A DNA stretch of 64,000 bases from CAZTAO01 sp964611645 (GTDB lineage Bacteria; Armatimonadota; UBA5829), in NCBI GenBank assembly GCA_964611645.1, contig CAZTAO010000022.1:1-64000 (forward strand), read 5' to 3'. Shown here piece by piece: positions 24,393 through 33,036 of the stretch. Each line of letters begins with the position of its first letter. The first letter of the stretch is position 1. The notes under the pieces are model-generated. The model searched no databases and was not told the DNA's origin. It was given only the letters and a program-made list of their open reading frames with translations. Both the position numbers and the translations under genes were made by a program.

Positions 24393-24410
24393 GGGTTCCA
24401 GCGAGTTGGC

Positions 24411-24448
24411 GGTCGTCGGTCGTCGGTCGTCGGTCGTCGGTCGTCGGT
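24411..24448. repeat. Tandem 7-bp repeat CGTCGGT
   Basis: Five perfect copies of CGTCGGT occupy 24414-24448. They are followed by GTTGACAGTTGACGG and then by a half copy of the GTCATTCCGAG element (24480-24506) whose full palindromic form is at 49425-49521. Copy number is likely to vary between strains. Confidence 0.8.
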
Positions 24449-24533
24449 TGACAGTTGACGGTTTGAACCGCCAGGACGTGTCATTCCGAGCCTGCGAGGA
24501 ATCTGCTTTCCACTCTCCGCTCGAATGCCCCCC

Positions 24534-26660
24534 TCACGGCAACTGGATTATCTCTGTGCCGCCCTGGTTGAACACCACCGTCCCGAAGCGTCGCAGCGTT
24601 TCGTCTTTCATCATGGAATACTGCCTGCGCTCGATGTCGCCGATTATGATGTAGCGGATGTCATACTTCAGCAGCAGGGACTCCACCGTGGCCACGTCCC
24701 CGGAATCGTATATCTGGCGCACATCCATTGTCCGCACCCGTACAAGTTCCTCGTCTCCCCGCCACTGCCACTCGTGGCCGTACCAGCCCATCACTGTCGG
24801 CAGACCTGTTGCCATCGATATACGGCCGATGTCCGTGTAACTTGGTCCCGTCGCCTCCAGGATCGGCTGCTGCCCGGTCACGTTCTTGCGAAGCCACTCT
24901 ATCGCCCCGTAGTCGCCGGGGCTGTAGCTCCTGAGGAACTTGAGGCCATCCAGCGCATAGTAGGGCTTGCCGACTGGCGGGCGATACCCCTGCCTTATCG
25001 CAATAAGCGGGTAGACCATCGGCATCGCCAGCACTATCACAACAAGCGCTGTCCGCAACGCCGATACCCAGAGCTTGACCTTCCCCATCGAAATAACCCG
25101 CACGGCGAAGTATGCGGAACACAGCGCGAGCAATATGAAGGCCTCATAGGTGAACTTGAACATGGTATTAGCGCGGCGGAAGTTCTCGGGATAGATGTCC
25201 TTCACGGCTACAATCTCGGGCGCGATAATCAGGCCTGCCGAAACCATACACATCGCCAGCGCAAGCCAGTCGATCTTGTTGGGCTCTGTCCGGGTGCGCT
25301 GCAAGGCTATCAGGAACCCGAACAGCAGCAGGAACTGGTACCCCCAAAGCACAAATAACTGGTAGAGCTTGGAGTGCGCTTTGACAAACACCAGAGTGGA
25401 CACCGGGCTGTGGAAATGGGATGCATAGGGCCACAAGGCCGCAATCGCTATCGCTGCCGCGATCACCCCCATCATAATTGGCAGCGCCACTGCGTTCACC
25501 GCCCCCATCTTCTCCTTCACCGCCACCACCACGACCGCAGTCAGCATCAGAGTGAAGTAAATGGGCAGGGTCCAGGTGTTGGTCATCCCCAGCACGCCCA
25601 GCAGCAAGCCCATCGCGATCAGCTTGCCGAATTGCGCCCCTCTCAACGGCCCGCGCCGATCCTGGAAACTCAGTCCGGTCACGAACGACACCAGCAGGCC
25701 AACGAACAGCAGCGTCAACGGGATAGCCAGAACGTGGGCGTGGAGGTCGGAGACTACAAACGAGTAGGATGGGACCTCGCTGATGGTCTGGTCATCGGTG
25801 GGCGGGTTGTAGCCGATATAGCGGGTGGCGTGGGTGTAGTCGTATGGCATCAGGAAGCCGTTGTACATGCCCAGGTTGTCGAGAGCCTTCAGCAGAACCA
25901 TATACACGAACGCGTGCATGCTGCCGCCGAGAGTCACCAGCAAAGCTGCCAACGCCCCGGCGAGGGTCACAAGCCTGTCCCTGGTCCCCCGAGCCAGATA
26001 CAGGAGGTTCGAGCCAATCGAGAAAGAGAACGCTGCGCAAAGCCCAAAGAGCGCCGCAGCCATGAGGTTGTAGGTCACATCCGCAGGCAGCCCGGAAAGC
26101 CTGGTAAGCCAGGCGGTGAGGAAGTGGCCGAAGTAGTAGTAGTTGATGGCCTGGCCTGCGAACCACATATCCGCTGGAGGCATGTATGTCGACTTTAGCG
26201 CCGAGTTCACGAACCCGAAGTTCATGAACTTCTCGACAGTAAGGATCTCCGGGCTCAGTGTTCTCAGGAACGCCCAGAACATGAACGCAGCCAGGAATAT
26301 GCATTCCTCCAGCAGTATCACCCGCCAGATCTTCCCATACTCCCCAAGCGCCGATAACCCTCGGAATGCAAAGAACACAACCAAGCCAACTCCGGCGGCT
26401 ATTCCGAGGGTCACTCCAAAGGTGAAGGGCAGCAGCTTCAGCGAGCACACCAGCCACGTCAGATACCCCAGCGAGACAAGGCCTAGAGCCTTTGAGAGGA
26501 TGTAGCCGCGGTCGTGGAACTTATCGAAGAGGCGCAGGGAAACCGGGAGAAACAGGAACCCGATAACCGCCAGTATCAGCCACCACCACAATACCTGCAG
26601 CGGCGCGGCGGTTGTAACGAACTTGAAGAATGTCAGAAGCACGTCAAGATAATAGCCCAA
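24534..26660 (-). CDS. DUF2298 (YYY-domain) multi-pass membrane protein
   Basis: 708 aa from TTG 26660, which has GAGAGG 7 bp upstream. The longer frame to 26720 adds 20 residues encoded by a palindrome (26683-26717) and is rejected. About 15 membrane helices are seen, with the signature YYYFGHFLTAWLTRLSGLPADVTYNL (about 165-190), giving the family its YYY name, and ANTMFKFTYEAFILLALCSAYF later on. I infer a lipid-linked sugar-handling protein of the mannosyltransferase type; function is not established. The C-terminal soluble part holds DIGRISMATGLPTVMGWYGHEWQWRG. Confidence 0.85.
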   Translation of the reverse strand: MGYYLDVLLTFFKFVTTAAPLQVLWWWLILAVIGFLFLPVSLRLFDKFHDRGYILSKALGLVSLGYLTWLVCSLKLLPFTFGVTLGIAAGVGLVVFFAFRGLSALGEYGKIWRVILLEECIFLAAFMFWAFLRTLSPEILTVEKFMNFGFVNSALKSTYMPPADMWFAGQAINYYYFGHFLTAWLTRLSGLPADVTYNLMAAALFGLCAAFSFSIGSNLLYLARGTRDRLVTLAGALAALLVTLGGSMHAFVYMVLLKALDNLGMYNGFLMPYDYTHATRYIGYNPPTDDQTISEVPSYSFVVSDLHAHVLAIPLTLLFVGLLVSFVTGLSFQDRRGPLRGAQFGKLIAMGLLLGVLGMTNTWTLPIYFTLMLTAVVVVAVKEKMGAVNAVALPIMMGVIAAAIAIAALWPYASHFHSPVSTLVFVKAHSKLYQLFVLWGYQFLLLFGFLIALQRTRTEPNKIDWLALAMCMVSAGLIIAPEIVAVKDIYPENFRRANTMFKFTYEAFILLALCSAYFAVRVISMGKVKLWVSALRTALVVIVLAMPMVYPLIAIRQGYRPPVGKPYYALDGLKFLRSYSPGDYGAIEWLRKNVTGQQPILEATGPSYTDIGRISMATGLPTVMGWYGHEWQWRGDEELVRVRTMDVRQIYDSGDVATVESLLLKYDIRYIIIGDIERRQYSMMKDETLRRFGTVVFNQGGTEIIQLP

Positions 26661-26682
26661 ATCACAACCTCTCGCCAAAGGT

Positions 26683-26717
26683 GTTTCGGGATCTGAGCGA
26701 AGCGGAGATCCCGAAAC
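26683..26717. repeat. GTTTCGGGATCT palindrome
   Basis: GTTTCGGGATCT (26683-26694) and AGATCCCGAAAC (26706-26717) form a perfect 12-bp stem with an 11-base spacer. It lies 22 bp upstream of the DUF2298 start. Sister copies with GGGACTT or GGGATTT cores are at 57842-57876 and 57898-57973. Confidence 0.75.
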
Positions 26718-26824
26718 CAAACGACACTATACTGCGGGAACGCCTACCCGCACCTATGCCGCAACCCGCACGGTGCAAGTTCCCGCAGCATAGCCAAAAA
26801 CGCCACGTGCTATACGCTAGACGA

Positions 26825-27286
26825 CTACTTTCGCTCCAGCATCAACTCCAGCATCTCGCGGTGTATTTTTTCGACTCCCGCCAGATACTTGAAGAACGCG
26901 TTGACCCTGGGGTTGTCGGAGTTCTGAGTGGTGTAGTACTCGTAGGCCTTGGTCTCAAACTGTACGGCGGTCTTGTATATCTCCTCGTAGGTCGCATCGG
27001 GGCCCAGCGGGGATATGACCGCGCTGACTATAGCCTGCACTCGCTCCGCTGCGGAGGCAGGCGGAGCCTGTTCCACTTCAGCCCGCGACGGAGCCGGATG
27101 ACCCACCTCGATTGCATGGTAATATCGGCGGATTATATTCTGGTGGGCTTCTTCGTCATCGGCGAGCGACAGCAGCACCGACTTCACTACCCTGTCGCTC
27201 ACCCTGCCGGCAGCCTCCCGGTAGAACTCCATTCCATTCTTTTCAAACTCCAGCGCGACGTGAAGAACTTCGAGTGTGGTTTTCAA
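26825..27286 (-). CDS. Ferritin-like (rubrerythrin-type) diiron protein
   Basis: 153 aa four-helix bundle. Iron ligands expected for the fold are visible: Glu in LEFEKNGMEFYREAA, ExxH in DDEEAHQN, Glu in QFETKAYEYY and ExxH in GVEKIHREML. There is no C-terminal rubredoxin domain, so it is not a classical rubrerythrin. Members act in peroxide or iron handling. It lies downstream of thioredoxin reductase on the same strand, 54 bp apart, suggesting a shared redox-stress role. Confidence 0.85.
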   Translation of the reverse strand: MKTTLEVLHVALEFEKNGMEFYREAAGRVSDRVVKSVLLSLADDEEAHQNIIRRYYHAIEVGHPAPSRAEVEQAPPASAAERVQAIVSAVISPLGPDATYEEIYKTAVQFETKAYEYYTTQNSDNPRVNAFFKYLAGVEKIHREMLELMLERK

Positions 27287-27340
27287 TATCTATCACCTTT
27301 CTGGAAACATCGCAGCGGTCGTGGCCACAAGCGGCCGGTA

Positions 27341-28267
27341 TTACAGACCGTCTACGAACTTCTCTGCGGCCGCCGCCGCTATGGCGCCATCAGAGCATGC
27401 CGTTACTATCTGACGGAGCAGTTTGTGCCTGGCATCTCCCGCCGCGAATACGCCGGGGATGCTGGTCTGCATGTTCTCGTCGGTGAGAATATACCCTTCC
27501 GGGTCCATCTCAACGTGGCCCTGGAGCATTCCGGTGTTAGGCACAAGCCCCACAAGCACGAACACGGCATCCACATCCAAAACCTTGCTCTCATCCGACT
27601 TCACGGTCTTCAGTGTCACGGCCTCAACGAAGTCGCCGCCGGAGATCTTCTCAACGGCGCTATCCCAGTGGACCTTGATCTTGGGGTTCGCCAGCGCCCT
27701 CTCCTGAAGGATCTTCTGGGCGCGGAAGGCGTCTCTGCGGTGGACTATGTGGACTTCGGAGGCAAATCGGGTCAGGTAGACGGCATCGCCCACCGCTGTG
27801 TCGCCCCCGCCTACCACGGCCAGTTTCTTTCCGGCAAACAGCGCGCCGTCGCAGACCGCGCAATATGAAACGCCTTTGCCGAGGAAATCAGCCTCTCCGG
27901 GGACCATCAGCCGCCGATGGTGAGCGCCCAGGCACAGTATGACTGATTTGCCCCGGATGATCTCCCCATCGGTGGTGTAAGCAATCTTCTCGGGGCCGTC
28001 GAGTTCGACTTTCTCGATCTCGGTGAGCTTGATCTCTGTGCCGAACTTCTCAGCCTGTTCCTTCATCGCGCTGGCCAGTTCAAATCCATTGGTGCCGTTG
28101 GGGAAGCCGGGGAAATTCTCGATGGTCTCGCACATCATAACCTGCCCGCCCGGATAGCCCTTTTCAACCAGAGCCACGGAGAGCCGGCTGCGGGAAGCGT
28201 ATATCCCGGCAGTCATCCCCGCCGCCCCGCCACCGAGTATCAAAACATCATAGACATTATCAGCCAA
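27341..28267 (-). CDS. trxB: Thioredoxin-disulfide reductase
   Basis: 308 aa, standard length. FAD-binding GGGAAGMTAGIYASRS (about 12-27), NADPH-binding VVGGGDTAVGDA (151-162) and the redox pair Cys136/Cys139 in YCAVCDGALF. The motif CAVC differs from the usual CATC by one residue, a variant known in many bacteria. The C-terminal GVFAAGDARHKLLRQIVTA is typical. A TGGTATAAT element lies 31 bp upstream of the start, and the ferritin-like gene follows. Confidence 0.94.
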   Translation of the reverse strand: MADNVYDVLILGGGAAGMTAGIYASRSRLSVALVEKGYPGGQVMMCETIENFPGFPNGTNGFELASAMKEQAEKFGTEIKLTEIEKVELDGPEKIAYTTDGEIIRGKSVILCLGAHHRRLMVPGEADFLGKGVSYCAVCDGALFAGKKLAVVGGGDTAVGDAVYLTRFASEVHIVHRRDAFRAQKILQERALANPKIKVHWDSAVEKISGGDFVEAVTLKTVKSDESKVLDVDAVFVLVGLVPNTGMLQGHVEMDPEGYILTDENMQTSIPGVFAAGDARHKLLRQIVTACSDGAIAAAAAEKFVDGL

Positions 28268-28298
28268 CGCGCCACCTCAGAACCAATCTGTTGAGATG

Positions 28299-28307
28299 AT
28301 TATACCA
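28299..28307 (-). promoter_or_regulatory. Extended -10 promoter element of trxB
   Basis: On the minus strand the bases read TGGTATAAT, a perfect TG-n-TATAAT, 31 bp upstream of the trxB start. No clear -35 is seen. Confidence 0.6.
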
Positions 28308-28315
28308 TCTAGAGG

Positions 28316-28340
28316 TTGGAAGTTAGAAGTTAGAGGTTAG
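28316..28340. repeat. Short tandem AGAGGTT/GAAGTTA run
   Basis: A run of AGTTAGAGGTTAGAG-like 7-bp units. It begins a 437-bp gap (28268-28704) that holds only promoter and repeat elements. Confidence 0.5.
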
Positions 28341-28470
28341 AGCGGCGGGATAGCAGCGTTTGGGGTAAGAGTCTACTCCTGATGAGCGTATCCACCCACA
28401 CCCGGCATCCTGAGCAAGTGACCCCGTTCTACGGGGTTGCGTTGGAAAGAAACTGCGCGTTCCCATTGCC

Positions 28471-28577
28471 GCTAGTCCTGAGTAGATGCGAGGAACGAGC
28501 GGCGTATCGAAGGACGGTGCCTCAGGTAATCGCCCTTCGATACACTCGCTAACCGCGCTCGCACTCAGGGCTAGCGG
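28471..28577. repeat. Long palindromic repeat, family B, copy 1
   Basis: CTAGTCCTGAGTAG at the left faces CACTCAGGGCTAGCG at the right; the inner arms are GCGTATCGAAGGACGG and CGCCCTTCGATACA. The whole unit recurs in reverse orientation at 61634-61731. It is about 100 bp and imperfectly palindromic. Confidence 0.75.
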
Positions 28578-28598
28578 TGTCCCCTTTCGAGGGAGTTT

Positions 28599-28665
28599 CT
28601 TAGGAGCTTGTCGAAGGATGCATGAGAGCACTATGCCGGGAGCCGCATGCTTCGACAGGCTCAGC
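28599..28665. repeat. GCTTGTCGAAGGATGCATG / CATGCTTCGACAGGCTC palindrome
   Basis: An imperfect inverted repeat next to family B. It could fold into a stem of about 17 bp. No second copy was noticed in the window. Confidence 0.5.
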
Positions 28666-28704
28666 ATGATGGTGTGGTACTCACCTGGACTGATGAAGTG
28701 TATG

Positions 28705-30015
28705 CTACTTCGCGTCCGCGTCCAACTCATTCCTGGGCTTGGCTTTGGAAGCTGGCTCTGCCGGCGCGGCTCCCGATACCCCATCCGCCGGCAGGATGTC
28801 TATGCCTTGCCTGTCGGGTCTGATCTTGAAGCGCAGGCCCCAGATGGCTGTTTTGGTCTGGTCGCCATTGGGGTCGTAGTAGACAACGTATATGGAGCCG
28901 TCGGGCAACTCGCACCCGCTGACGTAGTCGTAGACCGATGAGTCGAGCACGAAGCCCCTGCCAACAGCGGGAATAGTCCAGGTGTGGCCGTTGTCATCGC
29001 TCCACATGGTCTGCACCCCGCCGGTCTCCAGACAGCCGAACACGCAGACTATGGTGTTGTCCTTGAGTTTGAATAACGCCGGGGCTACAACCTTGATCCC
29101 GGAACCCTTGGGCCTGGTCCAGGTCTCGCCCTCATCGTATGAGAACGCGATCTCCCCGTCCGGCCTGGCGACCATCACAATGGACCCATCCGCCGCAACG
29201 CATATCGCCGGTTCGTCGATTTCTTTGATAACACCTTTCAGCCTCGACACAAACCGCCAACTCTTGGCCTTATCGTCGCTGCGGTATACACCAAGCTCGG
29301 TCGGTTTTCCCCACTCGTCCATCCCATAGGTAGACATCAACAGGCTGCCGCCGGGCAGGATTGCTATCTTGGAGCACATGCGGTCGTAGTATTTGAATGG
29401 CGACGGCACGAAGATAGGCTCGCTCCAGGTCTTGCCGTTATCGGTCGAGCGGATGGTCGCCACACGGCTGTTCTTATTCCTGCCGGGCGGCGGAGCCTTG
29501 TAGCCGTACCAGTTGTCTATCACGAAAAACTGGCACACAAGAGTCCCGTCCGCAAGCTGGGTAACGCAAGGGTGGCGGTCATCTCCTGGAGTATCCACAA
29601 GGGTCACCGGCTGAGACCATGTCTTGCCGAGGTCCTTGGAGCGGGTGATCAGGGCGCGGCCGCCGGTGGGGGCATCAACATCGGTCCTGAACCCTCCCCA
29701 GGACTTCATTGTCTCAGGCTCAATATCCACCGGCTGAGGGAACGACACGTGCCAGTAGCCTGCGCTGAACGTGCAGATCAGTTCGCCGTTCTTCAGCAGT
29801 GCCACGTCCTCCCACCCCACAAACCCGGTGCACCCCCGGTACGGCGGGTGCTCGTTCACTCCCGGCCCGGTTATCATCCGCCGACACTCGCCAAAACTGC
29901 CGGTCGAAGTATTCGAGACTACGTTCATCTTCACTTCATCAGAGATCATGCTCTTCTCCTTTATTGGTGCAGCCATAGACAACGAGATCAAAACCGCCAA
30001 ACCGCACAGTAACAT
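28705..30015 (-). CDS. Secreted sialidase-like (BNR repeat) protein
   Basis: 436 aa from ATG 30015, chosen because the product then starts with a signal peptide (MLLCGLAVLISLSMAAP); the longer frame upstream reads through a palindrome and antisense to the next gene. Asp-box repeats SxDxGxTW are plentiful: RSKDLGKTWS, RSTDNGKTWS, SYDEGETWT, SDDNGHTWT. The six-bladed propeller fold is predicted. The full sialidase triad is not evident, so the substrate is open. The start codon directly abuts the repeat at 30017, whose AAGGGGG may act as the RBS. Confidence 0.82.
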   Translation of the reverse strand: MLLCGLAVLISLSMAAPIKEKSMISDEVKMNVVSNTSTGSFGECRRMITGPGVNEHPPYRGCTGFVGWEDVALLKNGELICTFSAGYWHVSFPQPVDIEPETMKSWGGFRTDVDAPTGGRALITRSKDLGKTWSQPVTLVDTPGDDRHPCVTQLADGTLVCQFFVIDNWYGYKAPPPGRNKNSRVATIRSTDNGKTWSEPIFVPSPFKYYDRMCSKIAILPGGSLLMSTYGMDEWGKPTELGVYRSDDKAKSWRFVSRLKGVIKEIDEPAICVAADGSIVMVARPDGEIAFSYDEGETWTRPKGSGIKVVAPALFKLKDNTIVCVFGCLETGGVQTMWSDDNGHTWTIPAVGRGFVLDSSVYDYVSGCELPDGSIYVVYYDPNGDQTKTAIWGLRFKIRPDRQGIDILPADGVSGAAPAEPASKAKPRNELDADAK

Positions 30016-30016
30016 G

Positions 30017-30076
30017 CAAACCCCCTTGCCCGCTATCGGGGCGAACCCACCCTGCCCTCCCCCATCAGGGAAGGAG
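30017..30076. repeat. Rearranged family-A-like repeat
   Basis: Contains GCAAACCCCCTTG, then GCGAACCCACCCTGCCCTCC and ATCAGGGAAGGAG, parts of the 7263/13818 palindrome in altered order. It fills the whole gap between the DUF1287 stop and the sialidase start. Confidence 0.55.
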
Positions 30077-30080
30077 AGCG

Positions 30081-30809
30081 CTATTTCGGATACCTGTAGT
30101 GGCCCATGATCTTCCAGCTTGTGAGGCAATCTTCCTGCGATGCGGAGGGACCTATGTTGTGCAGGATGAGCGGCGTGCCGGCGGAATTGAGTTCGTTGGA
30201 CAGGACTCCGATGTGGGTCAGGCCGTTGCCGGTGAGGTCCCAGCAGACTATATCCCCCGGCCGCCATGTCGCTTTGTCCGTGCCTGTTGTCTTGATCGGC
30301 AGGCTCTTCGCAAAGCGTTTGAAAAAGACCATCAGGTTCGGCACGCGGCGGTGGTCTATGCTGGGGTCGGGGCGATTGAGGCCCCATCTCCTGGGATAGA
30401 GTCGGAAGTTGCGCTTCATGTCTTCGTGCACCAGCTTCTGCAAGTCATACCCGGCGTTACGCAGCCCCCGGATGACCACCTCCGTGCAAGCGCCCTTATT
30501 CGCGGCCACATCCCCATTCGGGTACGGAATGCTAACGTAGCCGGCGTCGTACAGCACCCCTTTGATGACCTCTTTCTTCGCTCCATTGATCATCTTCTCG
30601 GCGGAAGTGGTGGGGTTCCTAATTAGCTTGGGCAGCGCAGGACCCGCGACCGCCTGCTTCACCGTGTCACCGATATTCCTGGCGTCTCCCGGAGACAGAA
30701 TCACCCGCTCGCTGCCGAACGTAAGCTCTGTCTTGCGCGGCGTCAAGAGAGCCACCGCCGCCACGACGATTCCGAGAATAGCCACTATCAGCAATATTCG
30801 TTTCGGCAC
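30081..30809 (-). CDS. DUF1287 protein, NlpC/P60-like fold
   Basis: 242 aa. N-terminal membrane anchor (7-24) and then the DUF1287 core: YVSIPYPNGDVAANKGACTEVVIRG with the putative catalytic Cys, DLQKLVHEDMKRNFRLYP, IDHRRVPNLMVFF and a His in NGLTHIGVLSN. The Cys-His arrangement is that of NlpC/P60 cysteine peptidases, and action on cell-wall peptides is plausible but unproven. It is 6 bp downstream of the YhhN gene, forming an operon with it and probably the sialidase-like gene. Confidence 0.85.
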   Translation of the reverse strand: MPKRILLIVAILGIVVAAVALLTPRKTELTFGSERVILSPGDARNIGDTVKQAVAGPALPKLIRNPTTSAEKMINGAKKEVIKGVLYDAGYVSIPYPNGDVAANKGACTEVVIRGLRNAGYDLQKLVHEDMKRNFRLYPRRWGLNRPDPSIDHRRVPNLMVFFKRFAKSLPIKTTGTDKATWRPGDIVCWDLTGNGLTHIGVLSNELNSAGTPLILHNIGPSASQEDCLTSWKIMGHYRYPK

Positions 30810-30815
30810 GATGAC

Positions 30816-31520
30816 TTACCTCCCTGCCCTGGAGATGTCGGCGGTATACCCCACCGCTATCAGGTATTGGGCGATTGCGTAGGTGAGCATCACCCACACT
30901 CCTGCGTGGGGGACCGGGCCGAGGAACTTGTCCCAGGCTATCAGCGAGTCGGATATCACGAAGATTATCGCTCCGAGCGGGACCAGGTTCAGGTAGCTGC
31001 GCTGCCTGAGGGCTGCCGTGACTGCCATTGCGGCTATCACCGCAAGGTATGTCAGCACCGCGCACTTCATCAGGCCGTCTGACAGTGCAGGGGAAGTCGC
31101 CAGCCTGGAGGCCATGTACACGCACCACGCGGCAGTCGGAGCTATCCACCACACCCGCCTCAAATCCCACCGCGCCTGCGGCAGGAACGCGGCAATGTAG
31201 AAGATGTGGGCGAGCATAAAGCAGGCCACGGATGGGATGAACCCCGCCCAGGGGGCATCGCCTGCCACATCTCCCATGGCTGAAAACACAAGCCCCACGC
31301 ACAGCAACCCCGCGCGCCGCCCTCCGACCACCAGAGCATACGCTGCAAGCAGCAGTATCGGAAGCGCTTTGAGCACGAATGGGTTGGCCCACGCGGCAAA
31401 TGGTGGGCGAAACACATAGCACGCGCCCATCAGGAAATATAGAGCCGTCGTGACCGCCAGAACTGGCCACAATTGCCGTCCCCGACCGCCGACTCCTGCC
31501 TGGGGGCTGCCGATAGTCAT
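30816..31520 (-). CDS. YhhN/TMEM86-family membrane protein (lysoplasmalogenase-like)
   Basis: 234 aa with about eight membrane helices. Family-specific segments are GLVFSAMGDVAGD, ACFMLAHIFYIAAFL, GAIIFVISDSLIAWDKF and a C-terminal YAIAQYLIAVGY. In animals TMEM86B hydrolyses lysoplasmalogens; bacterial YhhN proteins have been proposed to do the same. It heads the minus-strand operon with DUF1287. Start ATG at 31520; the divergent MFS gene begins 150 bp away. Confidence 0.88.
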   Translation of the reverse strand: MTIGSPQAGVGGRGRQLWPVLAVTTALYFLMGACYVFRPPFAAWANPFVLKALPILLLAAYALVVGGRRAGLLCVGLVFSAMGDVAGDAPWAGFIPSVACFMLAHIFYIAAFLPQARWDLRRVWWIAPTAAWCVYMASRLATSPALSDGLMKCAVLTYLAVIAAMAVTAALRQRSYLNLVPLGAIIFVISDSLIAWDKFLGPVPHAGVWVMLTYAIAQYLIAVGYTADISRAGR

Positions 31521-31629
31521 ATTGCGCCTCGCATTCGTAGTGTCGCTTCCACCAATGGCAACATTATCTTCTTTTGCGGGGAATAGGGCAAGTGGTTCAT
31601 TGCTCTCCTTTCCCCATCTATCCCGCTGG

Positions 31630-31638
31630 TGGTATCAT
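31630..31638 (+). promoter_or_regulatory. Extended -10 element of the MFS transporter gene
   Basis: TGGTATCAT, with TATCAT at 31633-31638, lies 34 bp upstream of the TTG start at 31673. Confidence 0.45.
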
Positions 31639-31672
31639 GGCGGAGTGATATGACCCGCCTGGAGGTACCCTT

Positions 31673-32902
31673 TTGCCGGGGAAGCGTAGGATATTCGGGG
31701 TCAGCCCTACCGTTTTCAAGCTTGGGATCGTCAGCTTCCTGACCGATATCTCCAGCGAGATGCTGGTTCCAGTGCTGCCGCAGTTCCTCAAGGGAGTGCT
31801 GAACGCGAGCGGGACGAACATCGGGCTTATCGAGGGGATTGCTGAGAGCACCGCATCGTTGCTGCGGGTTTGGGCCGGTTACCTTGCCGACAAAATCGGC
31901 AGACCCAAGCTCCTCACCACCATCGGCTACGGCCTCTCCGCCCTCTCCAAGCCTTTCCTGCTTCCGGCGACCCTGTGGTACCACGTGCTGGGAGTGCGGT
32001 TTGCGGACAGGTTCGGCAAGGGCATCCGCAGCGCCCCGAGAGACGTGATGATCGCTGAGAATTCCGAAGAAGGCGAGCGCGGAAGGGCCTTTGGCCTGCA
32101 TCGGACGATGGACACCCTCGGCGCGGCGGTTGGTCCATTGGTTGTGATATTCCTGGCGTGGATGGTCCTGCGGCACACCAACGTTGCGAACCTCGGTCAG
32201 GACCGCGCGGTCTACACCTACATCTTCCTTGCGGCGGCGGTCCCGGCGGTGCTGGGTTGGCTGGTGCTTGTGCTGTTCGTGCCTGAGAAAGCTCAGATAC
32301 CCGGCAAGGCCGAGAGGCCCACGCTTTCGCTGAGAGCATTCGACAGGAAGTTCAAGCTGTTCCTGCTGGCGGTAACGGTGTTCGCGGTCGGCAACTCTTC
32401 CGACGCGTTCCTCGTGATCCGCGCGACTTCCACCGATTCCATCGGAATGAGCTTCATCTCGTTCCTCTGGGTCTACGTGGCGTTCAACCTGCTCCAGGCG
32501 GTGGTGACGTATCGCAGCGGGATACTTTCCGACCGGATCGGCAGGCGGCCACTGGTGATAGTAGGGTGGCTGGTCTTTGCCGGCTGCTATTTCGCCATCG
32601 CTCGTATAACCAATGCAACCGGGGTTTGGGTAACATACCTGATATATGGGGCATACTATGGGTTGACTGAGGGGGTGCTGCGGGCATACGCAGTCGATCT
32701 CGCACCGCCCAATATGAAAGGCACCGCTGTCGGCCTGTATTACACGTTCACAGGCCTGGCCCTTTTGCCTGCAAGTATAGTGGCGGGCAGGCTCTGGGAC
32801 AAAATAGGTCCCGGAGCGCCATTTTATTATGGCACGATAACCGCCCTGGCCGCCGTCTTAATTATGGTGTTATTTGTGAGGGAAGGAAGATCCTCCCCGT
32901 GA
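31673..32902 (+). CDS. Major facilitator superfamily transporter
   Basis: 409 aa from TTG 31673, with GGAGG 8 bp upstream. Twelve membrane helices are expected. The loop after helix 1, VSFLTDISSEMLVPVLPQFL, and the loop 2-3 RVWAGYLADKIGRPK are typical of a bacterial MFS subfamily annotated as permeases of unknown substrate; a second DKFGKG-like RFGKGIRSAPRDVMIAE follows helix 4. A single gene with its own promoter; it ends just before a half copy of the HAELVSAS repeat. Confidence 0.88.
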   Translation: MPGKRRIFGVSPTVFKLGIVSFLTDISSEMLVPVLPQFLKGVLNASGTNIGLIEGIAESTASLLRVWAGYLADKIGRPKLLTTIGYGLSALSKPFLLPATLWYHVLGVRFADRFGKGIRSAPRDVMIAENSEEGERGRAFGLHRTMDTLGAAVGPLVVIFLAWMVLRHTNVANLGQDRAVYTYIFLAAAVPAVLGWLVLVLFVPEKAQIPGKAERPTLSLRAFDRKFKLFLLAVTVFAVGNSSDAFLVIRATSTDSIGMSFISFLWVYVAFNLLQAVVTYRSGILSDRIGRRPLVIVGWLVFAGCYFAIARITNATGVWVTYLIYGAYYGLTEGVLRAYAVDLAPPNMKGTAVGLYYTFTGLALLPASIVAGRLWDKIGPGAPFYYGTITALAAVLIMVLFVREGRSSP

Positions 32903-32911
32903 TAGTGAGGA

Positions 32912-32937
32912 GACCCTGAAACAAGTTCAGGGTGACG
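32912..32937. repeat. Half copy of the HAELVSAS-type repeat
   Basis: GACCCTGAAACAAGTTCAGG is the single-hairpin form of the element at 16080-16148. It follows the MFS stop and could act as a terminator. Confidence 0.55.
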
Positions 32938-32961
32938 CATATTGCGACCAGTGGTGTAATA

Positions 32962-33016
32962 TGACCGGGCGCGATTTGCAGTGTATGATCGGGTGCGATT
33001 TGCAATCGCGCCCGCA
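32962..33016. repeat. GGGCGCGATTTGCA direct and inverted repeats
   Basis: Two direct copies (GACCGGGCGCGATTTGCA and GATCGGGTGCGATTTGCA, 25 bp apart) are followed by an inverted copy (AATCGCGCCCGC). They immediately precede the start region of the protease-TPR gene. Confidence 0.55.
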
Positions 33017-33036
33017 ATGAGAACCGAGGCTAAATA

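Noticed and set aside
28705..30387. Sialidase-like protein extended to 560 aa
   Set aside because: The extension is antisense to DUF1287's sense frame and the repeat; the signal peptide begins at 30015.
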